Shown here piece after piece: positions 9,961-23,009 of a DNA stretch of 64,000 bases. How positions within the stretch are numbered: position 1 is the first letter of the stretch; each line of letters begins with the position of its first letter. Location of the stretch: positions 7,730,001-7,794,000 of the forward strand of contig JAKSXM010000263.1 of assembly GCA_022575985.1 (NCBI GenBank), read 5' to 3'. The translations under genes and the position numbers were made by a program. Source of the stretch: Anagrus nilaparvatae. Taxonomy: Eukaryota; Arthropoda; Insecta; Hymenoptera; Mymaridae. Below the pieces are notes generated by a model, which did no database searches, was not told where the DNA came from, and saw only the letters and a program-made list of their open reading frames with translations.

Positions 9961-12900
9961 CACAGATTGGTCTTGGTTATGGAAACAGTAAACCTGATAG
10001 TCCAGAGTCAAGTATGAGCAGTAATGATAATAATAATAGTGATGCTTTTGATGATGATAATGAGACTGATAATAGTAATTTTGATTCTAATTATTTAATT
10101 ACTTTAAGTAAGCAAACTCGTAGGTATAATAGATTTAGGTTGACTGGTAGTGAGATTTGCGTGAAGTTTAAACAGCCGACCGAGACGGACAATATTGACG
10201 CACAAGCGTGGATCGAAAATTGTATTAGAGAGTTGACGGATTTAGTGTTGGAATCCGCGTTACTGAGTGATTACATCGGACTTGAATTACGTTCTGCAAA
10301 ATTTGACAAACCTCTTTGGCTGAGTTTTAGACCGGTAGAAAAATTTAATCATTTACGATGACGAAAATTTCGGTAAAGGTGAGGCCCCGATGTTTGACGG
10401 TTCGAGATTCGTGTTAAATTCCGGTAACGAGATTCGATACACACTAAGAATAATGTATTTTACGCGCACTAAGCATTACAGACCGATTTTAAACCTTAAT
10501 GCCGCAGCGGGGTCTGGATACTACTGCATTCCGTGTAACAAAAAATATTCAAACGACAAGTATCACAGATGTTTGAGTAGGTGTTACAAATGTTTCCGAA
10601 TTCCACGCTGTGATCAGTTGTACGTGGGGTTTCAGCAGTTTGTGTTTTGCGATTTGTGTCAGAGATATTTTTTTGGTGATAGCTGTTTTAAAAAACACAG
10701 AGCGCATGGGTCTTATAAAAATAATGCCTCGGTTTGCCTAGGCGTAAGACACTGTGCGTTGTGTCCTAAAATGATAAAGATAGACGATACCGTAAAACAC
10801 AACTGCAACGAAATTTTTTGCATGCGAGACGAGGGCTTGCAATTCTGTGTTAAATCCGGGCGTCCGGAATACATTTTCCGCGAGGAGCCTGTGAAAATTT
10901 TTTTGACATTAGCGCTCACACCAAAAAAGGATTTTTCAAAAGTTATTTGTATTTCCCATAACGGTCAAAGTTTTGAAAGTCAATTTTTACTGAAGCACAT
11001 GGTTGAGGAAATGCGTCTGAAACCGAAGCTGATATTGAACGGGTCAAAAATAATATTAATGACTGTTGAAAAAAAAGTTAAATTCATAGACAGCCTAAAT
11101 TATTTTTACATGGCTCTGAGCGCGTTGCCTAAAGCTTTTGGTTTGCCAGATATCATTAAGGGGGATTTTCCACACCTCTTTAACACACATGAAAACCTGA
11201 ATTATAGATAGTTTTTGACCTGGTACAGGGAGAGGAAAAATTCTGGACGTATCTTTAATTTTCAAGTCGAAATTGAGGCGTATTGCAGAAACGACGTAGA
11301 TGTGTTGAGAAAAGCTTGTTTGAAATTTAGAGAATCTTTTTTGGAGATCGGAAGAATTTGTCCCTTCACGGAAGCTACGATGATTGCCAGTGAATGTATG
11401 AAGGTTTTTAGAAAAAATTTTTTAAAACCAAACACAATAGGTATCTTACCGGCCAGGGGCTATAGATTTAGCGACAACCAGTCTGTGATAGCCGTCCAAT
11501 GCTTAGTTTGGATGGAAAGGGTATTGAATCGGGAAATTCAGCACGCTGGTCGTGGTCGTGAGATCAGGCTTCCAATAAACGTAAAGGTAGATGGATTTAT
11601 TCCTCCGAGCCTAACCGATACGCATAACGGTAATTGTCTTCAGATGATGGGTTGTTATTGGCACGGTTGCATTCGTTGCTTCAAAAGAAACCGAGACAAG
11701 CCGCTAAGCGAGCACAATTTCGAAACGCTCGAAGATCGTTATAGCAGAACAATGGCCATTAGCAGAAGAATAAGAACCAATAATTACGAACTTATCATCA
11801 AATGGGAATGCGAATTCAGAATGGAACTCGAACAAAATCTCGAAATAAACATTTATCTTGGCCAGCACGATTTGACCTAAAATCCGCCATTGAATACGAG
11901 AGAAGCGTTTTACGGAGGTAGAACTGAAAATTTCGTAAAGTCGTATCCAGTGAGGGCTGGTGAAAAAATAAATTACGTAGACGTAATGTCACTTTACCCA
12001 TACATTTGCAAGCGTGGTAAATTTCCGCTTGCTCACCCAAAATTATACGTGGGTGAAGTAGAATGTCGTGAATTCGCTGGTCAAAATTACGAAAAATTTT
12101 TGGACAGGGTCGAGGGACTAGTTTACTGCAAAATTCTACCACCGAGGAATCTCACGCATCCTGTTTTACCCGTAAAAATGCACGGTAAGCTCTTATTTGG
12201 CCTGTGTCGTACTTGTTGCGAGGAAATGAGACAAGAGGCGTTCCGCCACGAGGACGAAAATTTAAGAGTCTTTGTGAGTACGTGGGTTTCGATGGAATTG
12301 AAAAAGCAGGGGGGGTTACAATCGAACGGGGTTACAGAATATGACCCAGTGACGAGAGAGGGTGGATTATTTGCGGAATACATAGACACTTTTTTCAAAT
12401 TGAAGACGCAAGCAAGCGGTTTATCCGAGCAGTATTCGACCATTGATGAATATATTTTAGATATTTCACGTAACGAGGGTATCAAGTTAGACCGTGAAAA
12501 GATTGAAAGTAATCCATCGTTCAGAGGTTTAGCTAAATTATGTTTGAATTCGCTGTGGGGTTTTTATGGCCAGCAGGAACATAAAATAAAGACTTATGTG
12601 GTAGACGACCCAGCCGAGCTGCACGCGACTTTAACCTGCCCGATGACCGAGGTGACCGGTTTGCTACCAGTTGACAATATTTTATATCTGAGTACGCGCT
12701 ACAAAGAATGCAATCCGGAATCTTTGAATACCGCGAATGTCGTGATCTCGGCTTTCGTGACAGCTCAAGCTCGACTCAAATTGTACAATTATTTAGAGCA
12801 TTTAGGTAAAGCAGCTTACTATGTGGACACAAATTCGGTAATATACTTATCTAACCCGAATTCGGAAATCCCAGACCTGCCAACAGGACCCTTACTCGGA

Positions 12901-13259
12901 GACCTCACCAACGAATTGACTGCATACGGTGAAAACGCGTATATAACATCATTTGTATCCGCTGGACCAAAATTTTACACAAGGTGTTAAAAGACGATGG
13001 TACTATTGTGGAAATATGCAAGGTCAAGGGTATTAGGTTAAATTTCAAAAATAGTCAGATAATCAATTTGGACACGGTTAAATCACTGGTACTCTGCGAA
13101 CGCAATGAACCAATTACTGTACATGACAATATTGCTATTAGACGCACGCAATTTCACGATGTCGTTTCCCGGACTGAGACAAAAATTTGTAGACCAGTTT
13201 TTAGCAAACGTAGATTCATAGGTTTAAGTAAAAGTTTTCCATATGGATTTTATATGTAG
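9961..13259 (+). pseudogene. Polinton/Maverick-type protein-primed DNA polymerase B, broken
   Basis: About 1,100 codons. Family B protein-primed polymerases copy the linear element using a terminal protein. Visible in order: an Asp/Asn-rich N-terminus (from 10014; the frame is open back to 9961); a Cys cluster (CIPCNKKY...CYKC) at about 10520-10600; an Exo II-like ISHNGQSFESQFLL at about 10955; the connecting region ECMKVFRKNFLKPNTIGI; palm motif A YVDVMSLYPYICK at about 11970; motif B KLCLNSLWGFYGQ at about 12535; motif C YYVDTNSVIYL at about 12818. Damage: frameshift near 10360, TAG at 11209, TAA at 11878, frameshift near 12985. Motif C reads DTN where the family has DTD, removing a metal ligand. 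The Exo I DxE segment expected before Exo II seems absent, suggesting an internal deletion near 10850. The element is inactive. Confidence 0.85.
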
Positions 13260-14672
13260 ATAAAAAAAAACATGTATGGTATTGTATTTAAGTTAAGTTT
13301 AAAGAAAAAAATTAATATATAGAATATATAGAACCTTAATAATTAAATATGTCATTTTATTATGGACAAATTATTTTATAAATATTTTTTTGGCCAAAGT
13401 CGTGAAAAAAAAATATTATTATCAAAATATTTGAAATTTATTTCTTTACCTCCAAAAATCATCTTAATGGCTTAAAATGGCTCAAAATTTTATATGAATT
13501 ATTTTTTTTTCCATTAAATATATATAATAAATATGTAATACGAAAATCATTTTTTCTATTATTATCATTATTATTATTGATTTATTTCAATAGATAAATT
13601 TATAAAATAAAAATTACAGCATTAAAATTAAAAAAAAAATAAAATACAATAATATCATGATTAATAAAATAGCAAAAATTTAAGATAATTTTGAATACAT
13701 ATTATGATTACAAAGTAAGTATAATAATAAAAAAACCAAAGTCATCAAAAAAAAATTACCGAAAGCAGATTTGCATCTTAACATATATTTCCGCATTACA
13801 TAAATCTCAACCAAAAAAAAAGTACAAAATTTTCAAAACAAAATTTTTTAAACCCCAAAAATTTTACCTGTTAATTTTCCCTAAAATTTTGGTTTATTTA
13901 AAATAATTTGATCACCTAACTACATGAACAACAATTTCCGATATGTCTCTGAGGATCCAGCTCATATAAATTTCCTGCAATTTCCAATCGATCCGTTAAT
14001 ATTTAATGTCTTCGGTAGGCTACAGTATAACCCAAAAATTCAACCTGCTAACGTTTCTCCAAATTTCAGATTAGTTAAATTAATTTCGTCATTTAGCTAC
14101 CCAAAATTACGACGATTTCCAACAGGTTTAAAGAATTTATGTCAAATAAATTTCCAGCAATTTACGATTGACCAATTAAAATTTAATATCTTCGGTAGGT
14201 TAATAAAAAAATAATCATATCTACAAAAAGAATTTCAACTAAGCAAAAAAATCATAAAAGATTTATACATGTCACCAACTAAAAATCAAATAAAAACCTG
14301 AAATTCAACAAAATTTTTTTAAATTAATGTCAAAAAATTAACAAATTTAAAAAAATTTGCAAAACGGAATCTGTCATTTTTTATTCCAAAATTTCAAAAA
14401 CCTTTCACAAACGTAACGATGATGCAATTTATAGAAAGAGATAATAATATTAAAATCACATAACAAAGACGAATCATCATCAAATCATCTCTTACACACT
14501 TACATCAATGTCAGGGTTCAATCACTTACGACAAGGTCAGAATCAAATAAAAAATAAAAAAAAAAAAAAGAAACGTCAGCAAAATAGCAATACAGAAACT
14601 ATGAACCACATCTGTTACCTCAAGCTATGAGTCATATATATGCACATAAGAATCGCTTCAAAGTTCTATATA

Positions 14673-14704
<32 letters not shown>

Positions 14705-15170
14705 TTGGTTTATAGTATTATCATAACTACTAATATTTTTTTAGGAAATTTCTTTATTCTTCTTTAGACTTCTTTCATATATTTTTATTTACATACATAT
14801 ACATATAAACATTATTTTATTTGTTATATAAAACTTATAAACTTATAAGTTATAAAATCACCCTCATTTATTTTAAATACAAAAAAAAGGGTGTATATTA
14901 GAAACACAAACGGAGTATGTATATACATAAACGGAGTATTGCATAGCGAGTATTGCATAGCGTCTGCTGCAAGTCTGCTCTCGTCAATGTAAGATGATTT
15001 AATACTAATAAAATAAAATGTGATATTTTATTATTTTATAATTTTAGTTTAATAAATATATATAAAAGAAAATTGATGATTTTTATCACAGCTTACAAGT
15101 GAATAATTATTAAAGCTAAAAAACTTAAATGGAAATTTACTGTAATAATTAAACATAATACTAGTTGCTA
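13260..15170. other. AT-rich non-coding stretch with minor repeats
   Basis: No gene seen. Two diverged copies (about 13965-14030 and 14145-14205) share ATAAATTTCC-GCAATTT and TCTTCGGTAGG, a short repeat of about 180-bp period. A poly(A) run lies at about 14680-14704. The remainder is low-complexity A/T. Confidence 0.5.
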
Positions 15171-15177
15171 TGAAGAG

Positions 15178-16440
15178 GGTCTAACTTATGTAAACATAGA
15201 GGTTTATTGGGATTCATCGATATGGTTTATTACCAAGTTCTGGATGTTTATACGAGTAAGAATCATGAGCCATGAATTCATCCTGTTTGCATATAAAATA
15301 AAATATATAAAATAAAATTATATAAAATCCATGTAATTAGTATTTTACAAGTATAGTTTCATTGATGCGTTCTCAAAAAGCGTTGGAAAGCCATTACTGG
15401 ATTTTATATACAGTTCAGGTCCAAATTTTATAAAATTCTAATTTAAATCTACTTTTTTAAGTAGTTTTCATTTATTTAATCAGGTTTAATTCATTGCTTC
15501 AGATTCTTACCCATAAAAGCATCTAGGATTTTATAAAGAGCCATTACGATGAATTCCCAATAAACCTGTTAAAGTGATTACTGTTTTTTCTACTTCTTTA
15601 TGATTAATACCAAATTGCATATTAATTTAAAACCAGCTTCTAAACAGGGTCTGACTTATGTGAACATAAAAGTTTATTGGGAATTCATCGATATGGTTTA
15701 TTACCAAGTTCTGGATGTTTGTACCAAGTTTGTACGAGTAAGAATCATGAGCCATGAATTCATCCTATTTGCATGATTGAAAATTATTTGATAAACAAAA
15801 TCCAAACTAGAATGTATAATCAAATTTGGACCTAAAAAAATATAAAATCCATGTAATTAGTATTTTACAAGTATAGTTTCATTGATGCGTTCTCAAAAAG
15901 CATTGGAAAGCCATTACTAGATTTTATATACAGTTTATGTCCAAATTTTATAAAATTCTAATTTAAATTTACTTTGTCGAGTAGTTTTCATTTACTTAAG
16001 CAGGTTTAATACATTGCTTCTGGATCTTACCCATAAAAACATCCAGGATTTTAGAAAGAGCCATTACGATGAATTACTAATAAACCTGTTCAAGTGATTA
16101 CTGTTTTTTCTACTTCTTCATTGGTGAATACAAAATTGCAATTTAATTTAAAACCAACTTCTAATCAGAGTCTAACTTATTTAAACATAAAAGTTTATTG
16201 GGAATTCATCGATATGGTTTATTACCAAGTCCTGGATTTTTGTACGAGTAAGAATCATAAGCCATGAATTCATCCTGTTTGCATAATTGAAAATTATTTG
16301 ATAAAATAAATCCAAATTTTATAAAATTCTAATTTAATCTAATTTATCAAGTAGTTTTCATTTATGTAAGCAGGCTTAATTCATTGCTTCTGATTCTCAC
16401 CTATAATAACATCAAGGATTTTAGAAAGAGCTATTACAAG
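15178..16440 (+). repeat. Tandem repeat, three units of ~480-520 bp
   Basis: Units start near 15178, 15646 and 16165. Each contains a CATCGATATGGTTTATTACC block, GAATCATGAGCCATGAATTC (TAAGCC in unit 3), CCATTACTGGATTTTATA or its variant, and a CTTACCCATAAAA-type end. The third unit is shortened. No ORF runs through the units, so this is a satellite-like array and not a duplicated gene. Confidence 0.75.
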
Positions 16441-16919
16441 AATTAGCTATCCAGGGGCCCATTGGGTCCAATCAGAAGAAAATGAGATCTTGCTGTACAA
16501 ATCGATTCCCATGGATAAAAAAGGACTATAAGGGTAAAAAATGGGTTTAAAAAAATATGTTCATATTTAAATTAAATCGCTGGGCCAAATTTTCTTTTTT
16601 TCAGAATTTTTTTCTTACCTTATTATTTATGTATTAAATTGACATTTATCGAAATTTTAAAAAAATATTTATTTCGGCTAAAAATTTTTGATCCCGAAAA
16701 TACCGGTTTTTTTTTTAATTTTTGATTATTAAGGCTTTAAGAATGCTTAATTATTTGAAAACCAAGTACTTTTTATACATACATACATATGATTGAGAAA
16801 AATTTTTCTTTTTACCTGGACTACCTTAGCCAACATTATGGTAAAATTTGAGTAAATTTCATCATGAAAAAGTTTGTTTCCGATCAATTTGAAAAATGCA
16901 ACCACTTAAAATAAAACCG

Positions 16920-18110
16920 TAAGTGGCCCAAATTGAAAAATAAAATTAACAATATTTTTAAAACTTGAATAAATTAAAGTATAATTAAAACTAAGTTAAG
17001 TCTTGCTGTTTCCTAAACACAAATTCATCTGAATTTCAACTTTGAAGTTTTGGGGTTCACAAAATAAGGGTTCAGAGTTAAAATTCATTTGATTTCATTA
17101 TAATATTTCTAATAGATCTAATTTTATTATATAACTAAACTTTCGGCCCATAAATGTTGTGAGATGAAATTTTATGGCCTAAGCTAAGTAATAGTATATT
17201 AAGTATCAAGGGCGCAAGTTTTAGCACTAGCGTAAGCACTAGCATGAGTGCTCGGCGAAGCTGGGTACGAGTGATTTTTAGGCAAAGTTTTACGCTCGGG
17301 AGGGCAAAAAATTAAATTTCAGCAAAAGTATAAATTCCTAATAAATATATTATAACTTTTGAGCCATAAATGTTGTGAGATGAAATTTTATGGCCTAAGC
17401 TAAGTAAAATTTAATTTCAGCAAAAGTATACTTCAAAATACTGATATTGATTAAATTAAAAATATTTTTAAAACTTTAATAAATTAAAGTATAATTATAA
17501 CTAAATTAAGTCTTGTTGTTTCCTAATCACAAGCTCATCTGAATTTGAAGTTTTTGGGTCCAGAAAATAAGGTTTTTACGATTAAAATTTATTTGATTTC
17601 TTAATGGATCTACTTTACATATATAATTTAACTTTCGGCCAATAAATGTTGTGAGATGAAATTTTATGGCCTAAGCTAAGTAACATTTAATTTTAGCAAA
17701 AGTATAAATTCCTAATAAATATATTATAACTTTTGGGCCATAAATGTTGTGAGATGAAATTATATGGCCTAAGCTAAGTAATAATTTAATTTAAGCAAAA
17801 GTATAAATTCCTAATAAATATATAATAACTTTTGGACCATAAACGTTATGAGATGAAATTATATGGCCTAAGCTAAGTAAATTTTTATTTTAGCAAAAGT
17901 ATAAATCTCTAATAAATATATTATAACTTTTGGGCCATAAATGTTGTGAGATGAAATTATATGGCCTAAGCTAAGTAATAATTTAATTTAAGCCAAGTAT
18001 AAATTCCTAATAAATATATTATATTTTTTGGGTCATTAATGTTGTAAGATGAAGTTGTATGGCCTAAGCTAAGTAAATTTTTATTTCAGCAAAAGTTTAC
18101 ATTTAACAGA
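16920..18110 (+). repeat. Array of ~100-bp units with GGCCTAAGCTAAGTAA
   Basis: About seven copies of a unit with CATAAATGTTGTGAGATGAA, then ATGGCCTAAGCTAAGTAA and GCAAAAGTATAAATTCCTAA. Two longer flanking blocks (16960-17100 and 17470-17600) share AAGTCTTG-TGTTTCCTAA and precede the array, so a larger ~500-bp unit has also been duplicated. The later part forms the left arm of a fold-back. Confidence 0.75.
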
Positions 18111-19370
18111 TAATTTTTCTTATACAGCTTTTTCACATTGAGCTCGCAGGCTGTACTTTAAATATAATTAGCTTATATTATAACAATTTATTATCTTCAG
18201 AAACTGCTTAACTTGCCAGGCCCCTAAATAATTAAAGAAATCGTTTTTATAGATTTATGCTTTATTTAGATGTATACAAAATAATTATTATTTGGATAAA
18301 GCTATTATTAAAGTAACTACTTTTAAGATAATGGTCATAGTAACTACACGTTTTGGTTAATGGGATTAATTTCCTTCTTTCACTCATTATCCTCTTCTAA
18401 AAAAAATGTCGATTTAAAAAATAGGTATTTCCAGGAAGATCACGTTAATGAAAATTTTTACTACTTATCTATGACTTAAATTTTGTTTTTTATGCAAACC
18501 ATTAATTTGTTTCCTTAAAGTCATATTTCAAGAACTTTGTTTTATAATGAAAAATCATTTTCATAGACAAGATTTTTACATTAGATGATGATTCTTTCTA
18601 TATATTTCTAATATATTCTTACAATATTTTTAAATAATTTCCAATATTTTTATAAAATAAAATTTTAATTCTTTTTACACTAAATTAAAACTAGACTATT
18701 TCGTTATATAATTTTCCATTAGGTCCATTAAAGAAATATCACAGATAGATGTTTACAATAAATATATCTAGGATATAACCCATAAGAACCTATAAAGAAA
18801 ATAGAAAAATTCAAATTTGAAAACAAGCAATTTGATTGGCTAATAAACTGTTCACACAAGATGGCGATCTCCATAGAGCCCATAAACATTTTTATAATAT
18901 ATAATTATTGATACAATTTGAATTCACGCCGTTTACTGGTTATTTAGGGGCCTGGCAAGTTAAGCAGTTTCTGAAAATAATAAGATGTTATAATATAAGC
19001 TAATTATATTTAAAGTACAGCCTGTGAGCTCAATGTGAAAAAGCTGTATAAGAAAAATTATCTGTTTAATGTAAAGTTTTCTGAAATAAAAATTTACTTA
19101 GCTTAGGCCATACAACTTCATCTTACAACATTTTTGGCCCAAAAGTTATAATATATTTATTAGGGATTCATATTTGTGCTGAAATAAAATTTTACTTATC
19201 TTAGGCCATAAAATTTCATCTCACAACATTTATGGGCCGAATGTTTAATTATATAATAAAAGTAGATCCATTACGAAATCAAATAAATTTTAATCGTAAA
19301 AACCTTATTTTCTGGACCCAAAAACTTCAAATTCAGATGAGCTTATGATTAGGAAGCAACAAGACTTCAA
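17500..19370. mobile_element. Fold-back element with arms 17500-18235 and 18940-19370
   Basis: The right arm is the reverse complement of the left arm. GCTTAACTTGCCAGGCCCC at about 18206-18225 is mirrored by GGGGCCTGGCAAGTTAAGC at about 18948-18966, and the outer ends share AAGTCTTGTTG and its complement CAACAAGACTT. The left arm carries more GGCCTAAGCTAAG units than the right. The spacer 18236-18940 shows no coding sequence. No target duplication resolved. Confidence 0.7.
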
Positions 19371-19540
19371 TCAGAACCTATAATTTTTCATTAATGTTTC
19401 ACCTACGCTGCTCTGAATAGTTAGAATGTGTTTGCATAATTATAAATTTGCAATGAAAAATGATTTTTTGAAACAACACAAACAGAAGTAAATGTGACAC
19501 AGGGGGGGGGGCGGAGCCGCCCCCTCCAACTTTTGCTAGT
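19371..19540 (+). mobile_element. Helitron-type 3' terminus, family C, plus strand
   Basis: AT-rich body followed by a hairpin GGGGGCGGAGCCGCCCCC, then TCCAACTTTTGCTAGT, ending in CTAG|T at 19536-19540. The same terminus is found inverted at 57516 and, with CTAA instead of CTAG, at 61150. The preceding text (GTGTTTGCATAATTATAAAT) is also shared with those copies. Confidence 0.65.
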
Positions 19541-19731
19541 GTATATATATACGTATATATATATACATATATTTTTATATCTTATATAAAATTCTCCTCT
19601 TTTCTTATTTTTTTTCTATTATATATATCTATTATATTTTTTTCTTTCTTTCCTTTATTTATTTATCTCTTTATTTTCATCTTTAATTTTATATCTTTTA
19701 TATTTTATCTATGCGTTCTTTGCACTTAAAA

Positions 19732-22700
19732 TAATGTATATAAACTTTACTAACTTTTTAGCTTTTGGTTCATTTAGGTCATTCAATAGTTGAAAGAAAC
19801 TATTATCCATTGTACTATTAAAAATATCTGGGACTAATTGTCCCCTGTAATTATTAAACTTTTCACAATTTATTATTGAATGGAAAATAGTATCTCTCTC
19901 GCTACATAAATGGCATTATTCGTTAATGTTCAAGTTTTGTATTTTATCTTTGGTTAAAAATCTTGTGTTATAATTATTTAGCAGTCTTAATTAAGCTATT
20001 ATCTTTTTTTGGTGTAAAGGTATTTTTAAATCTATGTAGTTAACTTTAATTTCATTTTCATGTAACATAGAAAGAGCTGGTATACAGTCACATTCAAATA
20101 TGTCTTTTTTGTCAATTCTTTTAGTAAATTTACTATATTCTTCTAATAGGTTATTTTTTTCTTCTACTATTATATCTAATGTGATATTATCTAAGAAGTT
20201 TTCTTTATTTATTTTTTTAAGAAATTTAATTTTTATTTGAATTATCCAATTATATTTAGTTCCATTTTTTTCTGATTCGTTTTTAGATAAATGTAACAGC
20301 CTTTTAAAACATATTTTAGGTAGTATATCATCTTGCATTTCAAGCAATTTTTGAATATAATTTAATGTTAGCTTAAATATAACACAGTCTATTTTTTCTA
20401 TATTTGTTTCCGCCCTTATTGCATAACCCGGGGTATTTTTTGGTAGTGACAATAGTTTTTTAAAAAATAAATTTTGAACTTTTTCTAACTCATCCATATA
20501 ATTTAGACTCCAAATTGGAGCTGCATATAGGACAACTGATGTAACTAATGCTCTAAGTAGTTTCTTACATGTATCTAGGTTGACCGAGTGCATTTTGTTT
20601 ATGATATTAACTGTTGGTTGGGTCGCTTTTCTACCTTTGTCTAGAAAGTAATTTGATGCTTTTTTAAATAGCCCCGATTTTTTAAACGGTACACCCAGAT
20701 ACACATAAGAGTCCACAAATTCAATTCTTTCTTTATTGTATTCTAATGGCTCTAATTTTTTCAATATACTGTTGCCGCCTTTTTGGAAAAGCATGGCTTT
20801 AGTTTTTGATATGTTTACAACTAATTTATTCTCATAAAAGTATTTTTCTAGAGATAATATTATCTTTTTGAATATCACGTAAGTGTCTGAGAAGATACCA
20901 TATCATCAGCAAAGGCCAATAAAATTACCTCCCTCAGCTGATTTATTGATACTCCTCTTAATTCTGAATTTGTCAACAAAAATTCCTCCAAGTCATGCAA
21001 AAACAGCGAAAACAATGTTGGGCTTAAGGTTTTACCCTGAAGCATACCTAACGTTATTTCACAAGGATCAGATGATCCTTCATTGTTTCTAACTACCATA
21101 TTTGCTTTACAATATAAATCCCTTATTACTTTAATTAATTTATGGCTCATACCAATTTGGCTAAGTTTTTTCCATAGTATTTCATGGTTTACAGAGGGGA
21201 AAGCGCTCTTCAGGTCGACAAAGAGAGCAAATAGCTTACCTCCTTTTCTTCTTAACTGATTTTGTATCAGCGCATTTATTACAAAAATGTGGTCGCTAGT
21301 GCTTCTCCTTTCCCTGAATCCCGTTTGCCACTCTGGAATCTTTTTATTTTTTTCAGCCCACCTATTTATTCTACTGTTTAAAATGCTTGTAAAAATTTTT
21401 ACTATAGTTACCACCAGCGAAATTGGCCTGTAGTTTCCAGGATCATTAATATCCCCTTTTTTATACAACATTGTAACTATTATTTTACTCCAAGAATCAG
21501 GGACCTTGCCTTCTTTTAAAATTTTATTGAAAAGAATGTAAATATAATAAATCCAGTTATCGGGAAGATTTTTAAAAAATTCATTTGGAATTTTGTCATA
21601 GCCTGGCGCTTTATTGTTCTTACATCTTTTTATTGCTGAGATTATTTCCGTTACCGAAATCTCACCATCCAGTTCGTCATTAGAATGGCTGTCTGTGATT
21701 AATATTTCAAGGTCCGTAATCCTTGGGGGGAAACTATTTTTAAAGAACTCATGCCATGTTTCTAAGCTTATATTATTTATATTAGTTTTTTTCCTATTCT
21801 AAATGGCTTAATATTATCCCAAAATTCTTTGGAGTCCTTTGATGAGCAAATTAAAATAGCTAATAATTCATTATAGATTTTTCTTTTGTTTTCTATAAAT
21901 TTAAAATATAAATTTTTTATTTTATTAAATTCCGCTAATTCAGATTCTGTAACATTATTTTTTTTAACATTTAATAAAGTTTTACTGACTAATTTTTTCA
22001 TATTGTAAAACTCCAAGTCAAACCATGGGGATTTTTTATTAAATCTAACCTCACCTGTGTACATTTTAACTTGCTCAGCTATTTTTGTTATGGTATCACT
22101 TAAATTCATTGCCATACTATTTATATCTATATTAACTAGCCCTACATTTGGAGAGTTTAGCATACCCTCACTAAAATCTTCGCTAAACTTTTCCTTCTAT
22201 TTGATACCTTTTATTATTTTATCTTTCTTTTCATTATAGTGCCTAATTTCTAAGGAAACTACTAAGTGACCCGACTTACATACATCATTTAGCACCTTAA
22301 AATCTATTATATACTCTAGAGTCATAAAATTACATAAAACTAGGTCTATTACTGAACACCCTTGACTGTCTATAAATGTAAAGTTGCCGGGACTGTACCC
22401 TGGAAATCTTCCGTTTGTTATGTGCAAGTCATTGCGCTCGCAAAATTCCAGAAAGGTGCGCCCTCTCTTGTATATTTTATTATCTAAGCTTGTTCTCTTA
22501 GCGCTGTACAAAGATTCTGCTTCCATCCTATCAAGGTCGATTTCGCCTTCTTCTGCAACCCTTGCATTAAAGTCCCCAACTATTACTAGTCTTGGATTAC
22601 TATATTTATTATATATATTTGAAATAATTTCTTCTATTTCATTTAATATTGGGTCTATTTCTTTTAATGGACTAATGTACACTAGACCCACAATAATAAA

Positions 22701-22982
22701 GCTATTGTTAATTGGTATTTTAACAAAAATATAGTCATCATTTTTAAATAATGTTTTTACATCTTTGTAGAACTTCTCATCATACATAATAATAAGCCCC
22801 CCGCTCGCTCGTCCTCTTTCGGCTTTTTTCGTTGCTATACTGTCTATTATATTTTGTTTTGACGGCAATCGTAATTTCTCTGTTTCCATGTGCCACGACT
22901 CTGATATACACACTATATCGTTCTCTCTCATGCTTTCTTTGAAATCATAAAAGTTTTTTACACCTGACACGTTCCAAAACAA
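19732..22982 (-). pseudogene. LINE ORF2: endonuclease + reverse transcriptase + CCHC, broken
   Basis: N-terminal APE endonuclease (22982-~22200) has VCISESWH, FVKIPI, VIVGDFNAR and a closing SGHLVVSLEI. RT (~21700-20800) has NNKAPGYDKIP, LYKKGDINDPGNYRPISL, FVDLKSAFPSV, a GMLQGKTLSPTLFSLFLHDL motif and the catalytic box LAFADDMV (FADD variant). The C-terminus has CHLCSERDTIFHSIINC, a CCHC-type finger. Lesions: in-frame TAG at 22197-22199, a frameshift in an A-run near 21780, a frameshift near 20878, and in-frame TAA codons near 19990 and 19920. Few lesions imply a fairly recent insertion. Confidence 0.8.
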
Positions 22983-23009
22983 AATCCGAGAGGGACGAGT
23001 TGACGTATG

